Below are positions 36,781 through 46,181 of a stretch of 64,000 bases of DNA, one piece after another. The first letter of the stretch is position 1. Each line of letters begins with the position of its first letter. The notes beneath the pieces are model-generated. The model was not told the origin of the DNA and made no database searches. It saw only the letters and a list, made by a program, of their open reading frames with translations. The stretch lies in assembly GCF_900113015.1 (NCBI RefSeq), contig NZ_FONV01000003.1, positions 62,001 through 126,000 on the forward strand. The letters are read 5' to 3'. The stretch is from Actinoplanes philippinensis (GTDB lineage: Bacteria > Actinomycetota > Actinomycetes > Mycobacteriales > Micromonosporaceae). A program made the translations under genes and the position numbers.

Positions 36781-37580
36781 GTCAGGTCCCGGCCGGCCTT
36801 ACGGGCCAGCTTGCGAACCATCCGCCAGCCCGGCTGGGCGCACTGACGGAGCCGTGCGGCCGGCGTCGCCGCGGTCTGCGCGACCAGAGCGACCAGGTCG
36901 GCGCCGGTGTGGTCGGGCGTCGGCTGGAACCGCGGCACCGCGAACCGCCGCTCGGCCGGAGTGTGCGGGCGGCGCCCGACCTCGGTGGCGTTGTCGTGGC
37001 CGGAGCGCTCGACGACCCGGCGGACCAGGGGGCTGTGGTAGCCGTGCGGATACGCGAACGACCGCACCCGCCGCTGCAGGCGCTGCTCCAGCTGATCCCG
37101 GCTGCTCACCACCTCGTCGCGCAGCTGTGCCGCGGAGAGCACGTCCAGCGGGTGGTGGACGAGGCTGTGGTTGCCGATCTCGATCCCGGCGGCCGCGACC
37201 TCGTCCAGCTCGTCCCAGGTCAGCATCGGGCCGAAGTCGCCGGCGTACCGACCGAGCCAGCCGGCGTGCCCGCCCAGATGCCCGACGGAGGCGTAGAGGG
37301 TGGCGCCGGCGCCGGCCTTCCGCAGCGCCGGGACGGCCTCGGTGAGGAAGTCGCGGTAGCCGTCGTCGAAGGTGAGCGCGACCATCCGCTCGGTGCTGCC
37401 GGCCGCCCGCAGGTCGAGCGCCTCGGTCAGCCCGACCAGGCGGTATCCGGCGCCGGTCAGGGCGGCGAGCTGCTCGCCCAGCCGTTCCGGTGGCACCGCG
37501 AGGTCACGCAACGGGCCACCGACCGTGGAGACCGAGTGGTACATCAGCGCGGGCAGCGTGGTCACCGCGTCCTCCCCCAT
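36777..37580 (-). CDS. Polysaccharide deacetylase (NodB fold)
   Basis: The 267-residue protein has the carbohydrate esterase 4 motifs: T-F-D-D-G-Y (metal-binding Asp pair), H-S-L-V-H-H-P-L (metal-binding His pair) and S-F-A-Y-P-H-G-Y (substrate cleft). It removes acetyl groups from N-acetylhexosamine units of a polymer, using a divalent metal. There is no signal peptide from the chosen ATG at 37580, so it may act inside the cell or be exported by another route; an upstream extension to 37712 gives no good leader either. It is coupled to the GH26 gene through a GTGA overlap, which supports joint processing of the same polysaccharide. Confidence 0.9.
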   Translation of the reverse strand: MGEDAVTTLPALMYHSVSTVGGPLRDLAVPPERLGEQLAALTGAGYRLVGLTEALDLRAAGSTERMVALTFDDGYRDFLTEAVPALRKAGAGATLYASVGHLGGHAGWLGRYAGDFGPMLTWDELDEVAAAGIEIGNHSLVHHPLDVLSAAQLRDEVVSSRDQLEQRLQRRVRSFAYPHGYHSPLVRRVVERSGHDNATEVGRRPHTPAERRFAVPRFQPTPDHTGADLVALVAQTAATPAARLRQCAQPGWRMVRKLARKAGRDLT

Positions 37581-37818
37581 GATCTTGTCTTTCCGGCCGC
37601 CAAAGTTACCCGCTGTGACCGCCTCGTCGGGTCCTCCTTTCGACTGGACCTCTGGCCTTTTCACACTACAGCCAGTAATGTCCGAGGCCTTCCACGTCTC
37701 CGGCCAGCGCAAACGGCGTCACACGATCATCACTCAAAGTGATATGTGAACCGAAGGCCAACCGGAGACGTATCGGAGGGCAACACCGAAACCGCTCTAA
37801 ACCCCGGGAGCGCGCACC

Positions 37819-38481
37819 ATGTTCCGCCTCATTCAGTTGCACACCGAAAGCGGCGTCCCACGCATCGGCGTGGACCCCGACGGCTACGCCAGCGCCCGCG
37901 CCGCACTGGCCCACTACCGCACCGCCCCGGCGACCTACTTCGCGGTCGGCCGCTTCGACCACGAGGGCACCCTCACCGAGGTGATACTCGACCCGATATG
38001 CGGCCTCGACGGCGCCTGCCAGCGCCCCGCGTCGGTGATTCACGCGCAGACGTACGAGCGGCTCTGCGAACGGTGCGCCTCCGGCCTCGACGTGCTCACC
38101 GTCCCCCAGCTGGCCCGGCGCCTCGGCATCGCCTGCCGGCTCGCCCCGAGCGTCGCCCGCTTCCGGCAGACCGCGCTCGGCGGCCTGCGTGCCCCCTCCG
38201 GCAACCGCATCGCCCGCGAATTCCCCGACCACGTCCACGACCCGGCGTGGCGCCAGGAACTCTGCATCAGCCTCACCCAGAGCCCCACCGCACTGAACGG
38301 CCTACTCATCGGGGTCGGCGCGCTCAGCCACCGCCAGGTCCTCGACCTCTTCCCGGCACTGTGCGCCCTCGGCGACGAACTCCCCGACGCCATCCACTCC
38401 GACCTCACCCGGGCCACCGCGCGGCCGCTCTCCCCCGCGGGCGTCGCCGGCCTTCGGCTCGGGCTCCGCAACAAACCCTGA
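37819..38481 (+). CDS. Hypothetical protein with Cys cluster
   Basis: A 220-residue soluble protein that I do not recognise. It begins MFRLIQLHTESGVPRIGVD and contains C-G-L-D-G-A-C and, ~30 residues on, Y-E-R-L-C-E-R-C, an arrangement that could bind zinc. The C-terminal half (residues ~100-215) is helical and Leu/Arg-rich, with L-P-D-A-I-H-S-D-L. CCGGGAGCGCGCACC precedes the ATG at 37819 and serves as ribosome-binding site. Third-position bias is normal for the genome, so it is likely a real gene. It stands alone between the deacetylase (divergent) and a very strong hairpin. Confidence 0.65.
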   Translation: MFRLIQLHTESGVPRIGVDPDGYASARAALAHYRTAPATYFAVGRFDHEGTLTEVILDPICGLDGACQRPASVIHAQTYERLCERCASGLDVLTVPQLARRLGIACRLAPSVARFRQTALGGLRAPSGNRIAREFPDHVHDPAWRQELCISLTQSPTALNGLLIGVGALSHRQVLDLFPALCALGDELPDAIHSDLTRATARPLSPAGVAGLRLGLRNKP

Positions 38482-38599
38482 TGACCCCTTAGCGGTACGG
38501 CCTACGCCGGCTCCCGTGGCCACCACGCGACGCAGGCCGTCCTCCCGCCCGACAGCGCGCCTCTCGGGCGAAAGCGATGGGTCACCGTCACCCCGCACC

Positions 38600-38652
38600 G
38601 TGTGGCTCTCACCGTTGTCTCAAGTGCGTGGAGACAACGGTGAGAGCCACAC
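38600..38652. terminator. Very long perfect hairpin between convergent genes
   Basis: A 22-bp perfect stem (38600-38621 with 38631-38652) with a 9-nt loop. It lies 118 nt after the hypothetical gene stop and 105 nt beyond the stop of the ScyD/E-like gene, so it can end transcripts from both sides. No T-run on either strand. Confidence 0.75.
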
Positions 38653-38757
38653 CGGCAACCGCACACGGCCGACGATCCGCGGCGGGCGGCTGCGGCCACG
38701 AGCCCGGAACGGCACCCGGACCGGCCGGCACTCGTGCACGGACGGGCGGCGGAGGTG

Positions 38758-39654
38758 TCACAGGCGCAGGCGCAGGACGGCTCCGGTGTCGCGGCATGTG
38801 CTGCAGATGGTGATGTAGGCGTAGCCGCCGCGGATTGCCAGGCCGCCCGGGGAAGTCAGGCCCCTGGTGGCGATCAGGCGGCGGCTGCCCTGGGCGTCGA
38901 TGCTGGTCAGGGCGTTCTCTTCGAGGACGTAGAGGCGGGCGTCGGGGCCCCATGCCAGATCGACCACGCCGGTGAAGCCGGTTGCCCAGACGGCGGGTGG
39001 GTGGCCTGGGGCGACTCGCCAGATACGGGCGGCGGGTGGGCGTACCACGGAGGGGTCGAATCTCTCGCCGACGAACCAGGCGCCGTCCGGGCCCACGGTG
39101 ACCGAACTCGGCGCCGCCGGAGCGTCGAAGGAGGCGATCGTCCGGAGCCGCCCGCGGGGCGCGAGCCGCACCAGCCGGCGCTCGGCGGCGTCCAGGATCG
39201 CCGTGTCCGCGACCGCGACGGGTGACGGCAGCGCGGCCAGCAGGGCGCCGTCCCGGTGCAGGCCGGACGGGCCGGACGTGGCCGTGTGCAGCGGTTCGCC
39301 GTCGGGGCCGATCGTCACGTCGGACGGACCGGCGGCGTCGGTGCCGGCCGGGGACGCCTCGGACGGCAGGCCGGAGCGGATTCGCCATTGGCGGCCGAAT
39401 TCGACGACGGTGACGGCTCCGGACGGGCCGGAGCAGAGTGGGCCGCCGTCGGCGCCGGGGTGGCAGGCCGCCCCGCCGCGGCCGGCTTCGGCGACGTAGA
39501 GTTCGCCGCGCCCGCCGAAGGTGAGACCACGCGGATTGTCCAGGCCGCGGGCGACGATCTCGACCGATGGCCGGCCGGTCAGCGGGAGCCCGGGGTCGGC
39601 ATGACCGGCGATCAGCAGCCCCAGGACAGCAAAATATGAACGGATTGTGAGCAA
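38758..39654 (-). CDS. ScyD/ScyE-like secreted beta-propeller protein
   Basis: The 298-residue protein has a signal peptide (hydrophobic F-A-V-L-G-L-L-I-A-G-H-A near residues 8-19) followed by NHL/SMP-30-like propeller repeats: L-D-N-P-R-G-L-T-F-G, D-V-T-I-G-P-D-G, S-V-T-V-G-P-D-G-A-W-F-V-G-E, D-L-A-W-G-P-D-A-R-L-Y-V-L-E. The order fits the ScyD/ScyE family, named for scytonemin genes but widespread in actinobacteria with unknown roles. Cys residues (A-C-H-P, L-C-S-G, C-S-T-C) suggest disulfides after secretion. The TTG start at 39654 has GGGGGTTC upstream. It is divergent from the P-loop kinase gene. Confidence 0.8.
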   Translation of the reverse strand: MLTIRSYFAVLGLLIAGHADPGLPLTGRPSVEIVARGLDNPRGLTFGGRGELYVAEAGRGGAACHPGADGGPLCSGPSGAVTVVEFGRQWRIRSGLPSEASPAGTDAAGPSDVTIGPDGEPLHTATSGPSGLHRDGALLAALPSPVAVADTAILDAAERRLVRLAPRGRLRTIASFDAPAAPSSVTVGPDGAWFVGERFDPSVVRPPAARIWRVAPGHPPAVWATGFTGVVDLAWGPDARLYVLEENALTSIDAQGSRRLIATRGLTSPGGLAIRGGYAYITICSTCRDTGAVLRLRL

Positions 39655-39789
39655 CTAGAACCCCCGTGTAGTCGACTCTCCTCGGACAGGCTCGACGGAA
39701 CGCCCACGGGGCGCATATCGCCCGAACGGCTCAAGGCCTCCCGGAGTCGGAGATCCGACCCTCGGGCGGGTTACCGGTACGGTCGGCGC

Positions 39790-40440
39790 ATGACGTTCGC
39801 CGAACTGGTGTCCCGTGCGCGCGGTCTGGCCGAGGACGGGCGGCGGGCGGTGCTCGGCATCGCCGGGCCACCCGCGGCCGGCAAGACCACCCTGGCGATC
39901 GAGCTGGTCGGCGCCCTGTCGGCCGATCCGCCGCCGAGGCTCGGGGCGGACTGGGTGGCGCACGTGCCGATGGACGGCTTCCACCTGGCCGACGTCGAGT
40001 TGGACCGGCTCGGGCTGCGGGACCGCAAGGGCGCCCCGGACACGTTCGACGCGTACGGCTACGCGGCACTGCTGCGGCGGCTGATCGAGGACCGCGACGA
40101 GATGATCTACGCCCCGGGTTTCGAGCGGACCCTGGAGCAGCCGATCGCCGGGAGCATCCCGGTGCCGCGGAGCACCCGGCTGATCGTGTCCGAGGGCAAC
40201 TACCTGCTGCTCGACGAGCCCCGCTGGCGCCCGGTCCGGGAGCTGCTGACCGAGGTCTGGTATGCGGAGCTGGAGAACGCCGAGCGGCTGCGGCGGCTGA
40301 TCGAGCGGCACGTCCGGTACGGCAAGCCGCGGGAGGCCGCGGTGGCGTGGGCGACCGGCACCGACGAGCGCAACGCCGAGCTGATCGTGCCGACGCGGGA
40401 GCGGGCCGACCTGATCGTCGGTGTCCTGTCTCCCAGCTGA
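39790..40440 (+). CDS. Uridine-kinase-like P-loop nucleoside/sugar kinase
   Basis: The 216-residue protein has a Walker A loop G-P-P-A-A-G-K-T-T near residue 27, M-D-G-F-H-L-A-D (the Asp-x-Phe-His substrate motif of the uridine kinase/phosphoribulokinase group), R-K-G-A-P-D-T-F-D, and V-S-E-G-N-Y-L-L-L as Walker B strand. The lid region R-L-I-E-R-H-V-R-Y-G-K follows. It fits the actinobacterial nucleoside/nucleotide kinase family with fructose-transport-associated relatives; the exact substrate is unknown. ATG 39790. The metallophosphoesterase gene follows 46 bp downstream. Confidence 0.88.
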   Translation: MTFAELVSRARGLAEDGRRAVLGIAGPPAAGKTTLAIELVGALSADPPPRLGADWVAHVPMDGFHLADVELDRLGLRDRKGAPDTFDAYGYAALLRRLIEDRDEMIYAPGFERTLEQPIAGSIPVPRSTRLIVSEGNYLLLDEPRWRPVRELLTEVWYAELENAERLRRLIERHVRYGKPREAAVAWATGTDERNAELIVPTRERADLIVGVLSPS

Positions 40441-40486
40441 GAGCCGGCTCAGCGAATTCCGCCGCCGCAGTGGCATGCTTGCCGTC

Positions 40487-41683
40487 ATGTCGGTGGATGA
40501 GGCGGTCGAGACCGAGCCGCGCAGGCGCGGGCCCAGGTTCGCGCGTTTCGGTCTGGTTCTGGTCGCGGTGTTGTCGTTGCTGTTCGGTGTGCCGTGGGCG
40601 ACGCTCGTGTGGTCGGGCAACGACTGGCCGCTGCCGGTCCTCGTCGCGGGCACGCTGCTGTTCGCCGGGGTCGCCGCCGGTTTCCCCTATCTGATGTTCC
40701 GCGGTCACGGCGGCCACCGTGACCGCGAGTCCCGGATCGCCGACACGCTGCTCGGCGTGGTGTGGGTGCTGTTCACCTGGTCGCTGATCGGGCAGTTGGC
40801 CGGCCTGGTCCTGCTCGTCCTCGGCGTCGACGACCCGATCCGGTCGCGGCTGGTGTCGGCGGGTGTCGTGGTGGTCTCCGCCGGCCTGCTGGTCTGGGGT
40901 CACATCGAGGCGATGCGGGTCTCCCGGGTGCGGCGTGTCGACGTGACGATCCCGCGGCTGGGTCCCGGCCTCGACGGGCTGAAGGTCGTGCTGATCACCG
41001 ACACCCACTACGGGCCGATCGACCGGGCGCGCTGGTCGCGGGGCGTCACCGAGGTGGTCAACTCGCTCGACGCCGACATCGTGGCGCACACCGGCGACAT
41101 CGCGGACGGCCTGGTCGAGCAGCGGCTGGAGATGGCCGCGCCGCTCGGCGACATCCGCGCCCGGTTCGCGCGGGTCTACGTGACCGGCAACCACGAGTAT
41201 CACAGCGGCGCGCAGGGCTGGGTCGAGCACATGGAGCACCTCGGCTGGGAGACGCTGCACAACCGGCACGTCCTGGTCACCCGGGGCGGCGACTCGCTGG
41301 TGGTGGCGGGGGTCGACGACCGTACGGCGGGGGGCTCCGGGCTGCCCGGCCACCGGACCGACCACGAGGCCGCCCTGGCCGGCGCCGACCCGGATCTGCC
41401 GGTGCTGCTGCTCGCCCACCAGCCGCAGCAGATCAAGGACGCGGTGGCGCACGGCGTCGACCTGCAGCTGTCCGGTCACACGCACGGCGGTCAGATGTGG
41501 CCGTTCCACTACCTGGTCCTCACCGACCAGCCGAGCCTGCAGGGCCTGTCCCGGCACTCGGAGCGGACGCAGCTCTACACGAGCCGGGGCACCGGTTTCT
41601 GGGGGCCGCCGTTCCGGATCTTCGCGCCGAGCGAGATCACGCTGCTCACGCTGCGGTCGGGCCGGCCCGGGAACGGTCGTTGA
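40487..41683 (+). CDS. Membrane-anchored metallophosphoesterase
   Basis: The ~398-residue protein starts with four hydrophobic helices (residues ~25-145), then a calcineurin-like phosphoesterase domain with every metal motif: I-T-D-T-H-Y (D-x-H), H-T-G-D-I-A-D-G (GD), V-T-G-N-H-E-Y-H (GNHE), L-L-A-H-Q-P, and S-G-H-T-H-G-G-Q (GHTH). The fold matches YkuE/YaeI-like enzymes, which act on lipids or nucleotides at the membrane. ATG 40487 is chosen; ATG 40475 is equally possible, since neither has a strong ribosome-binding site. The stop overlaps the start of the next gene (TTGA). Confidence 0.9.
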   Translation: MSVDEAVETEPRRRGPRFARFGLVLVAVLSLLFGVPWATLVWSGNDWPLPVLVAGTLLFAGVAAGFPYLMFRGHGGHRDRESRIADTLLGVVWVLFTWSLIGQLAGLVLLVLGVDDPIRSRLVSAGVVVVSAGLLVWGHIEAMRVSRVRRVDVTIPRLGPGLDGLKVVLITDTHYGPIDRARWSRGVTEVVNSLDADIVAHTGDIADGLVEQRLEMAAPLGDIRARFARVYVTGNHEYHSGAQGWVEHMEHLGWETLHNRHVLVTRGGDSLVVAGVDDRTAGGSGLPGHRTDHEAALAGADPDLPVLLLAHQPQQIKDAVAHGVDLQLSGHTHGGQMWPFHYLVLTDQPSLQGLSRHSERTQLYTSRGTGFWGPPFRIFAPSEITLLTLRSGRPGNGR

Positions 41684-42579
41684 CGCAGCACCTCGCCCGC
41701 GAGATCGCCACGACCGCGCTGGGCCGTGATCCGGGGCCGCTGGCCGGGGCGGACAGCCTGTCGCATCAGGTGTTCGTCGGCGCGGACGTGGTGGTCAAGG
41801 TGATCGAGGCGGGGCGCCATCCGCGGCTGGAGCGGGAGATCGCGCTGGCTCCGTTTCTGCCGGCCGGGGTGGCGGCGCCGCTGCTCGCCGCGGGTGTCCA
41901 TCAGGCCGGCGACGGCGAGGTCCGGTTCGCCTGTTATGCACGGATGCCCGGTGACCCGCCGGGGATGGGGCTGCCCCGGGTGGACGCGGTGACCGCGCGG
42001 GCGCTGGCCGAGCAGGCGGTCCGGCGTCTGCAAGCCCTGCACGGGTGGACACCGCCGGTGGACGCCGGCCGGATCCTGCGGGAACCGCTCGACCACGGCG
42101 GCTTCGCCGGGCGTACCACATTGGTCGGGGAGATCGAGGCCATCGCCGAGGCCGCGCCACCGGCCCTGATCGACGGACTCCTCGCGCTGGCCGGCGACGC
42201 GCCGGAGCACGTGCCCACGACGGTTCCGGTGCACGCGGACTGTCACTGGGGCAACTGGCTGGCCGACGGCGACGTGATCACCGCGCTGCTGGACTTCGAG
42301 TGGGCCCGGTTCGGTGACCCGATGGACGACTGGTTCTTCGTGATCGCGGACAGCGGGCCGCACCGGCTGACGGTCCTGGACGTGGTGGCCGGGGCGACCG
42401 GGACGACGCCGGACGAGCTGCGCGCCGCCTGCGAGTTGCGCCACGCGAGCCACCTGGCCGCCGACGCGCGCCTGGCGGTCACCGACCCGGCGACGCACGG
42501 CGCGTTGCTGACCGTCCGGCTGGAGCAACTGCAGGAGGTCATCGGGCGACGGACCTGGTGGAAGTCCTCTGTCGACTGA
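41680..42579 (+). CDS. Aminoglycoside phosphotransferase-like kinase
   Basis: The 299-residue protein has the APH fold: V-V-V-K-V-I with the ATP Lys near residue 40, V-P-V-H-A-D-C-H-W-G-N-W (Brenner motif, catalytic Asp and metal Asn) and L-L-D-F-E-W-A-R-F-G-D-P (metal Asp). Such proteins phosphorylate aminoglycosides, choline, homoserine, sugars or other small molecules; resistance cannot be inferred from sequence alone. The TTG start overlaps the phosphoesterase stop by 4 nt, so the two are coupled and may act on related phosphates. Confidence 0.85.
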   Translation: MTQHLAREIATTALGRDPGPLAGADSLSHQVFVGADVVVKVIEAGRHPRLEREIALAPFLPAGVAAPLLAAGVHQAGDGEVRFACYARMPGDPPGMGLPRVDAVTARALAEQAVRRLQALHGWTPPVDAGRILREPLDHGGFAGRTTLVGEIEAIAEAAPPALIDGLLALAGDAPEHVPTTVPVHADCHWGNWLADGDVITALLDFEWARFGDPMDDWFFVIADSGPHRLTVLDVVAGATGTTPDELRAACELRHASHLAADARLAVTDPATHGALLTVRLEQLQEVIGRRTWWKSSVD

Positions 42580-42681
42580 CCCGCGCCGGGCGGATTGTCG
42601 GGAATAAACCTGTTGAGACGTGCTCTATGGGCCGAGCAGGATGGGTGCACCGCCTTCCCCTTCGCGCCCTGAGGATTCTTC

Positions 42682-45600
42682 ATGCGTCTGCTTCGCGACC
42701 TGTGGGCCACGAGCCGAAGTCGCACCGCGCTCGTCGCGTTCCTGATAGTCATCGGCGCGTCCGGTTCGGCGGGGTCCTTAGCCCTGGCCGGCCCGGTGCT
42801 CGTCGACCGTTCGGTCCCGCTTTTCCTGCTGCTGGCCGCGGGCCTGGTCGCGTCGGTGATCACCGATGTGGTGGTGGGCCTGGTCGCGTCGACCCTGACC
42901 GCCGACTGGGCCGCCAGGACCCGCCGGACCCTCAACCGGGTGGCGTTCGGCCAGGACATCCCCACCCTGGAGAACACCCCGGTCGGCGAGCTGCTCGACC
43001 GCATCGACTCCGACGTCTACCAGGTGGGCTCCGACCTGCGGGGCAGCGGCGTACGCCTGGCGCAGTCGCTGGCGGTGGCCACGCTCTCCGTGGTGACCAC
43101 GTTCTTCGTGTGGTGGCCGGCCGCGCTCGCGATGATCGCGGTGGCGACGCTGCTGTTCGTGGTGATGAACAAGCCGGTCCAGCGGATCGGGCCGGTCCGC
43201 ATCGCCGAGGAGGAGGCCTGGTCGGACCTGGCCGCGGTGATGGAGGAGGCCATCCACGGGCAGGACGATGTGCGTACCAGCCTGGCCGCGCCGTACGTCC
43301 GCCGCCTCTACGCCCTGCGCTCGGCCGAGGTCCTGCGCCGTGGCCGCCGGGTGTGGCGGATGTCGGCGAAGGTGACCATGACCGCCGGCGGGATCAGCCG
43401 CGCGCTGATCGCGTCACTGGTGGTCGGCGGCGCCTGGGCGCTGATGACCGGCCACATCGGCGCGTCCCGGCTGACCGCGGTGTGGCTGCTCGCGCTCGGT
43501 TTCGGCGGCACCCTGGAGCACCTGACCCGGATGGTGCCGGAGATGCAGAACGCGCTGGGCGCCTGGGGCCGGGTGCGGCTGCTGACCGAGGTGGCGCAGG
43601 AGCCGGTCGACGGGGTGGCCCCGGTCGACGGCGACCTGGTGGTGCGCGATCTGACCTTCCGCTACGGCGAGTCGGACGGCAGCCGGCCGCCGGCGCTGCG
43701 CGGGGTCAGCGTGACCTTCGCACGCGGCCGGTCGTACGCGTTGATCGGCCGGACCGGCTCCGGCAAGTCGACGCTGGCGAAGGTGCTGACCCGGGCCGTC
43801 GACGTGCCCCGCGGGACGGTCTTCCTGGGCGGCATCGACATCAACGACATCAGTGTCGAGGCGCTGCGCCGGCGGACCGCGATCGTCCCGCAGCGTACCG
43901 AGATCCTGGCCGGCACGCTGGCCGAGAACATCGCGCTGTTCGACCGTGACCTGCAGCCGCGGGCCGGGGCGGCGCTGGACGAGCTGGGCCTGACCGCCTG
44001 GGTCGCCGGCCTGCCGGACGGCCTGGACACCCGGCTCGGCGAGGGCGGCTACAAGCTGTCGGCCGGGCAGGAGCAACTGGTGGCGTTCGCCCGGATCCTG
44101 GTCCGGGACCCGCAGGTGGTGATCCTCGACGAGGCGACCGCCCGGATGGACCCGGTCACCGAGTCATGGGTGCAGCGGGCCACCGACCGGCTGCTGGAGG
44201 GCCGGATCGGCGTGATCGTGGCGCACCGCCTGTCGTCGGTGCAGCGCTGCGACGAGGTCGTGGTGCTGGCCGACGGCGAGGTCCTGGAGCAGGGGCCGCT
44301 GCGCGAGTCGCGCCGCTTCGCCGAGCTGATGGCGAGCAGCAACCTCGCGGTGCCGGCCCCGGCGGGTGGCGGCGGGGTGCTGCTGGAGGAGCGTGACTGG
44401 GACACCGGGATGCGCGAGGAGCTGGGCCCGGACGCGCTGTCGAACCCCCTGCCCACGGTGGAGCCGCCGGCGCTGCCGGAACCCCCGCGTTCGCACACGA
44501 TGCGCGAGATCGTCCGGCTGGCCACCAACGACAAGCGGTACGGCCTGGGCGCCTGCGTGTTCTTCCTGGGCCTGGTGCTGCTCGGCTTCGACGGCGCGAT
44601 CCTGCCGCTGCTGTGGGCGAACGTCGTCGACGGCATGGGCAACCCGCTGCTGCCGGCGCTCGGCATCGCCGTCGGCCTGCTCGCGCTGATCCCGTCGCTC
44701 TACTACACCGGGGCGTGGTTCCCGGAGTGGTGGGTGCGGCAGATGCTGCGGATCAGCCTGCGCCTGCTGCACGGGCAGATCGGCCCGCGCCGGGTCAGCA
44801 AGCACACCCCGGCCGAGGTGGTGGCGCAGGGCGGTGACACCGAGCGGGTGGTCCAGCTGGCCGACAACGTCATCGACAACACCATCGCGCTGTTCGCGCT
44901 GGCGTCGATGACGATCTTCTCGCAGTCGATCGTGCCGGGGCTGTTCTTCGCCGGGACGATGGTGCTGTCCGGGCTGGCGGCGACGCTGTTCGGGCCGCGG
45001 CTGGAGAGGGCGGCCCGCAAGACGGTGGCCGCCCGGGCCGCGTTCGCGACATCGCTGGTGTCCTCGCTGTCGGCGGCGCGCACGGTGAAACTGGCCGGCG
45101 CGACCGATCCGGTGCTGGCGCATCTGGCCGACCTCGACGCCACCCGCAGCGAACTGCAGCGCCGGGAGATCGCGATCCAGGTGTGGGCACGGTCCACGCC
45201 GTCGATCGCGAGCGGTCTGCTGCCGATCGCGGCGTGGGCGCTCTATCTGGCCGGTCACCTGACCCCGGCGGCGGCGCTGATCGCGGTGTCGGTGCTCGGC
45301 GCGGCCCGCTGGTTCGCGTGGACGACGGCGTCGCTGGTGTCGCACTTCCCGTCGGCGAAGGTGTGGACGAACCGGACGGCCGCGATGACCGGCACGTCGG
45401 AGTACTCGGCCGACGTGTCCGGTGTGGACATCTCGGCCGGGACGGCGCCGGCGCCGCCGACGGCGCCCCGCAACCCGCTGCGCACGCTGCAGCTGTCTGG
45501 CTTCAGCGCGGTGCACGAGAACGGAGCACTGGGGGTACGCGACGTCGACCTCACCGTCGAACGCGGTGAGCTGGTGCTGGTGCTCGGCCCGGTCGGAGCC

Positions 45601-46161
45601 GGCAAGTCGTCGCTGCTGCGGGCGCTCGCCGGGATCGTGCACCACACCGGCGAGCTGCGCTGGAACGGTGACCCGGTGGACGAGCCGGAGATCTTCCTGC
45701 GGCCGAACCAGGTCGGCTACGTGGCGCAGCTGCCGCGGGTGCTGTCCGGGACGGTGGCCGACAACATCCAGCTCGGGCACGAGGTGGACGCGGCCGGCGC
45801 GGTGTCGGTGGCGCAGCTGGAGCACGACCTGGCCGCGGCCGGTGGTGGCCTGCAGCTGCTGATCGGGCACAAGGGCACCCGGCTCTCCGGTGGCCAGCTG
45901 CAGCGGCTGGCGCTGGCCCGGGCGCTCGCGCCGCGGACCGAGCTGCTGATCGCCGACGACGTCTCGTCCGCGCTGGACGTGACGACGGAGCTGGAGCTGT
46001 GGCGGGCGCTGCGCTCGCACGGGGTGACGGTGGTCGGCTCGACCTCGAAACGGGCCGCCCTGGCCCAGGCCGACCGGGTGGTCGTGCTGATCGGCGGCCG
46101 CGTCGAGGACCAGGGCACCTGGGACGAGCTGGCCGACCGCTGGGGTCACCTGGCCGGCTGA
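42682..46161 (+). CDS. Fused full-length ABC exporter with one degenerate ATP site
   Basis: The 1,159-residue protein has the order TMD1 (~1-310), NBD1 (~325-560), TMD2 (~610-900), NBD2 (~920-1155). NBD1 has Walker A G-R-T-G-S-G-K-S-T, the altered signature L-S-A-G-Q (~459), Walker B I-L-D-E-A (Glu485) and the H-loop His (~515). NBD2 has Walker A G-P-V-G-A-G-K-S-S, the perfect signature L-S-G-G-Q (~1068), but Walker B I-A-D-D-V with Asp1093 for the catalytic Glu, and no H-loop His (G-S-T-S-K-R). So the NBD1 ATP site completed by the NBD2 signature is intact, and the other is degenerate, as in heterodimeric exporters. Such exporters are usually two genes in bacteria; here they are one. GAGGATTC precedes the ATG. 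Substrate unknown. Confidence 0.93.
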   Translation: MRLLRDLWATSRSRTALVAFLIVIGASGSAGSLALAGPVLVDRSVPLFLLLAAGLVASVITDVVVGLVASTLTADWAARTRRTLNRVAFGQDIPTLENTPVGELLDRIDSDVYQVGSDLRGSGVRLAQSLAVATLSVVTTFFVWWPAALAMIAVATLLFVVMNKPVQRIGPVRIAEEEAWSDLAAVMEEAIHGQDDVRTSLAAPYVRRLYALRSAEVLRRGRRVWRMSAKVTMTAGGISRALIASLVVGGAWALMTGHIGASRLTAVWLLALGFGGTLEHLTRMVPEMQNALGAWGRVRLLTEVAQEPVDGVAPVDGDLVVRDLTFRYGESDGSRPPALRGVSVTFARGRSYALIGRTGSGKSTLAKVLTRAVDVPRGTVFLGGIDINDISVEALRRRTAIVPQRTEILAGTLAENIALFDRDLQPRAGAALDELGLTAWVAGLPDGLDTRLGEGGYKLSAGQEQLVAFARILVRDPQVVILDEATARMDPVTESWVQRATDRLLEGRIGVIVAHRLSSVQRCDEVVVLADGEVLEQGPLRESRRFAELMASSNLAVPAPAGGGGVLLEERDWDTGMREELGPDALSNPLPTVEPPALPEPPRSHTMREIVRLATNDKRYGLGACVFFLGLVLLGFDGAILPLLWANVVDGMGNPLLPALGIAVGLLALIPSLYYTGAWFPEWWVRQMLRISLRLLHGQIGPRRVSKHTPAEVVAQGGDTERVVQLADNVIDNTIALFALASMTIFSQSIVPGLFFAGTMVLSGLAATLFGPRLERAARKTVAARAAFATSLVSSLSAARTVKLAGATDPVLAHLADLDATRSELQRREIAIQVWARSTPSIASGLLPIAAWALYLAGHLTPAAALIAVSVLGAARWFAWTTASLVSHFPSAKVWTNRTAAMTGTSEYSADVSGVDISAGTAPAPPTAPRNPLRTLQLSGFSAVHENGALGVRDVDLTVERGELVLVLGPVGAGKSSLLRALAGIVHHTGELRWNGDPVDEPEIFLRPNQVGYVAQLPRVLSGTVADNIQLGHEVDAAGAVSVAQLEHDLAAAGGGLQLLIGHKGTRLSGGQLQRLALARALAPRTELLIADDVSSALDVTTELELWRALRSHGVTVVGSTSKRAALAQADRVVVLIGGRVEDQGTWDELADRWGHLAG

Positions 46162-46181
46162 GCACCGCTAGGTTGGGCGGC

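Noticed and set aside
41680..42579. APH-like gene as an antibiotic-resistance determinant
   Set aside because: The fold covers many metabolic kinases; nothing in the neighbourhood points to an antibiotic.
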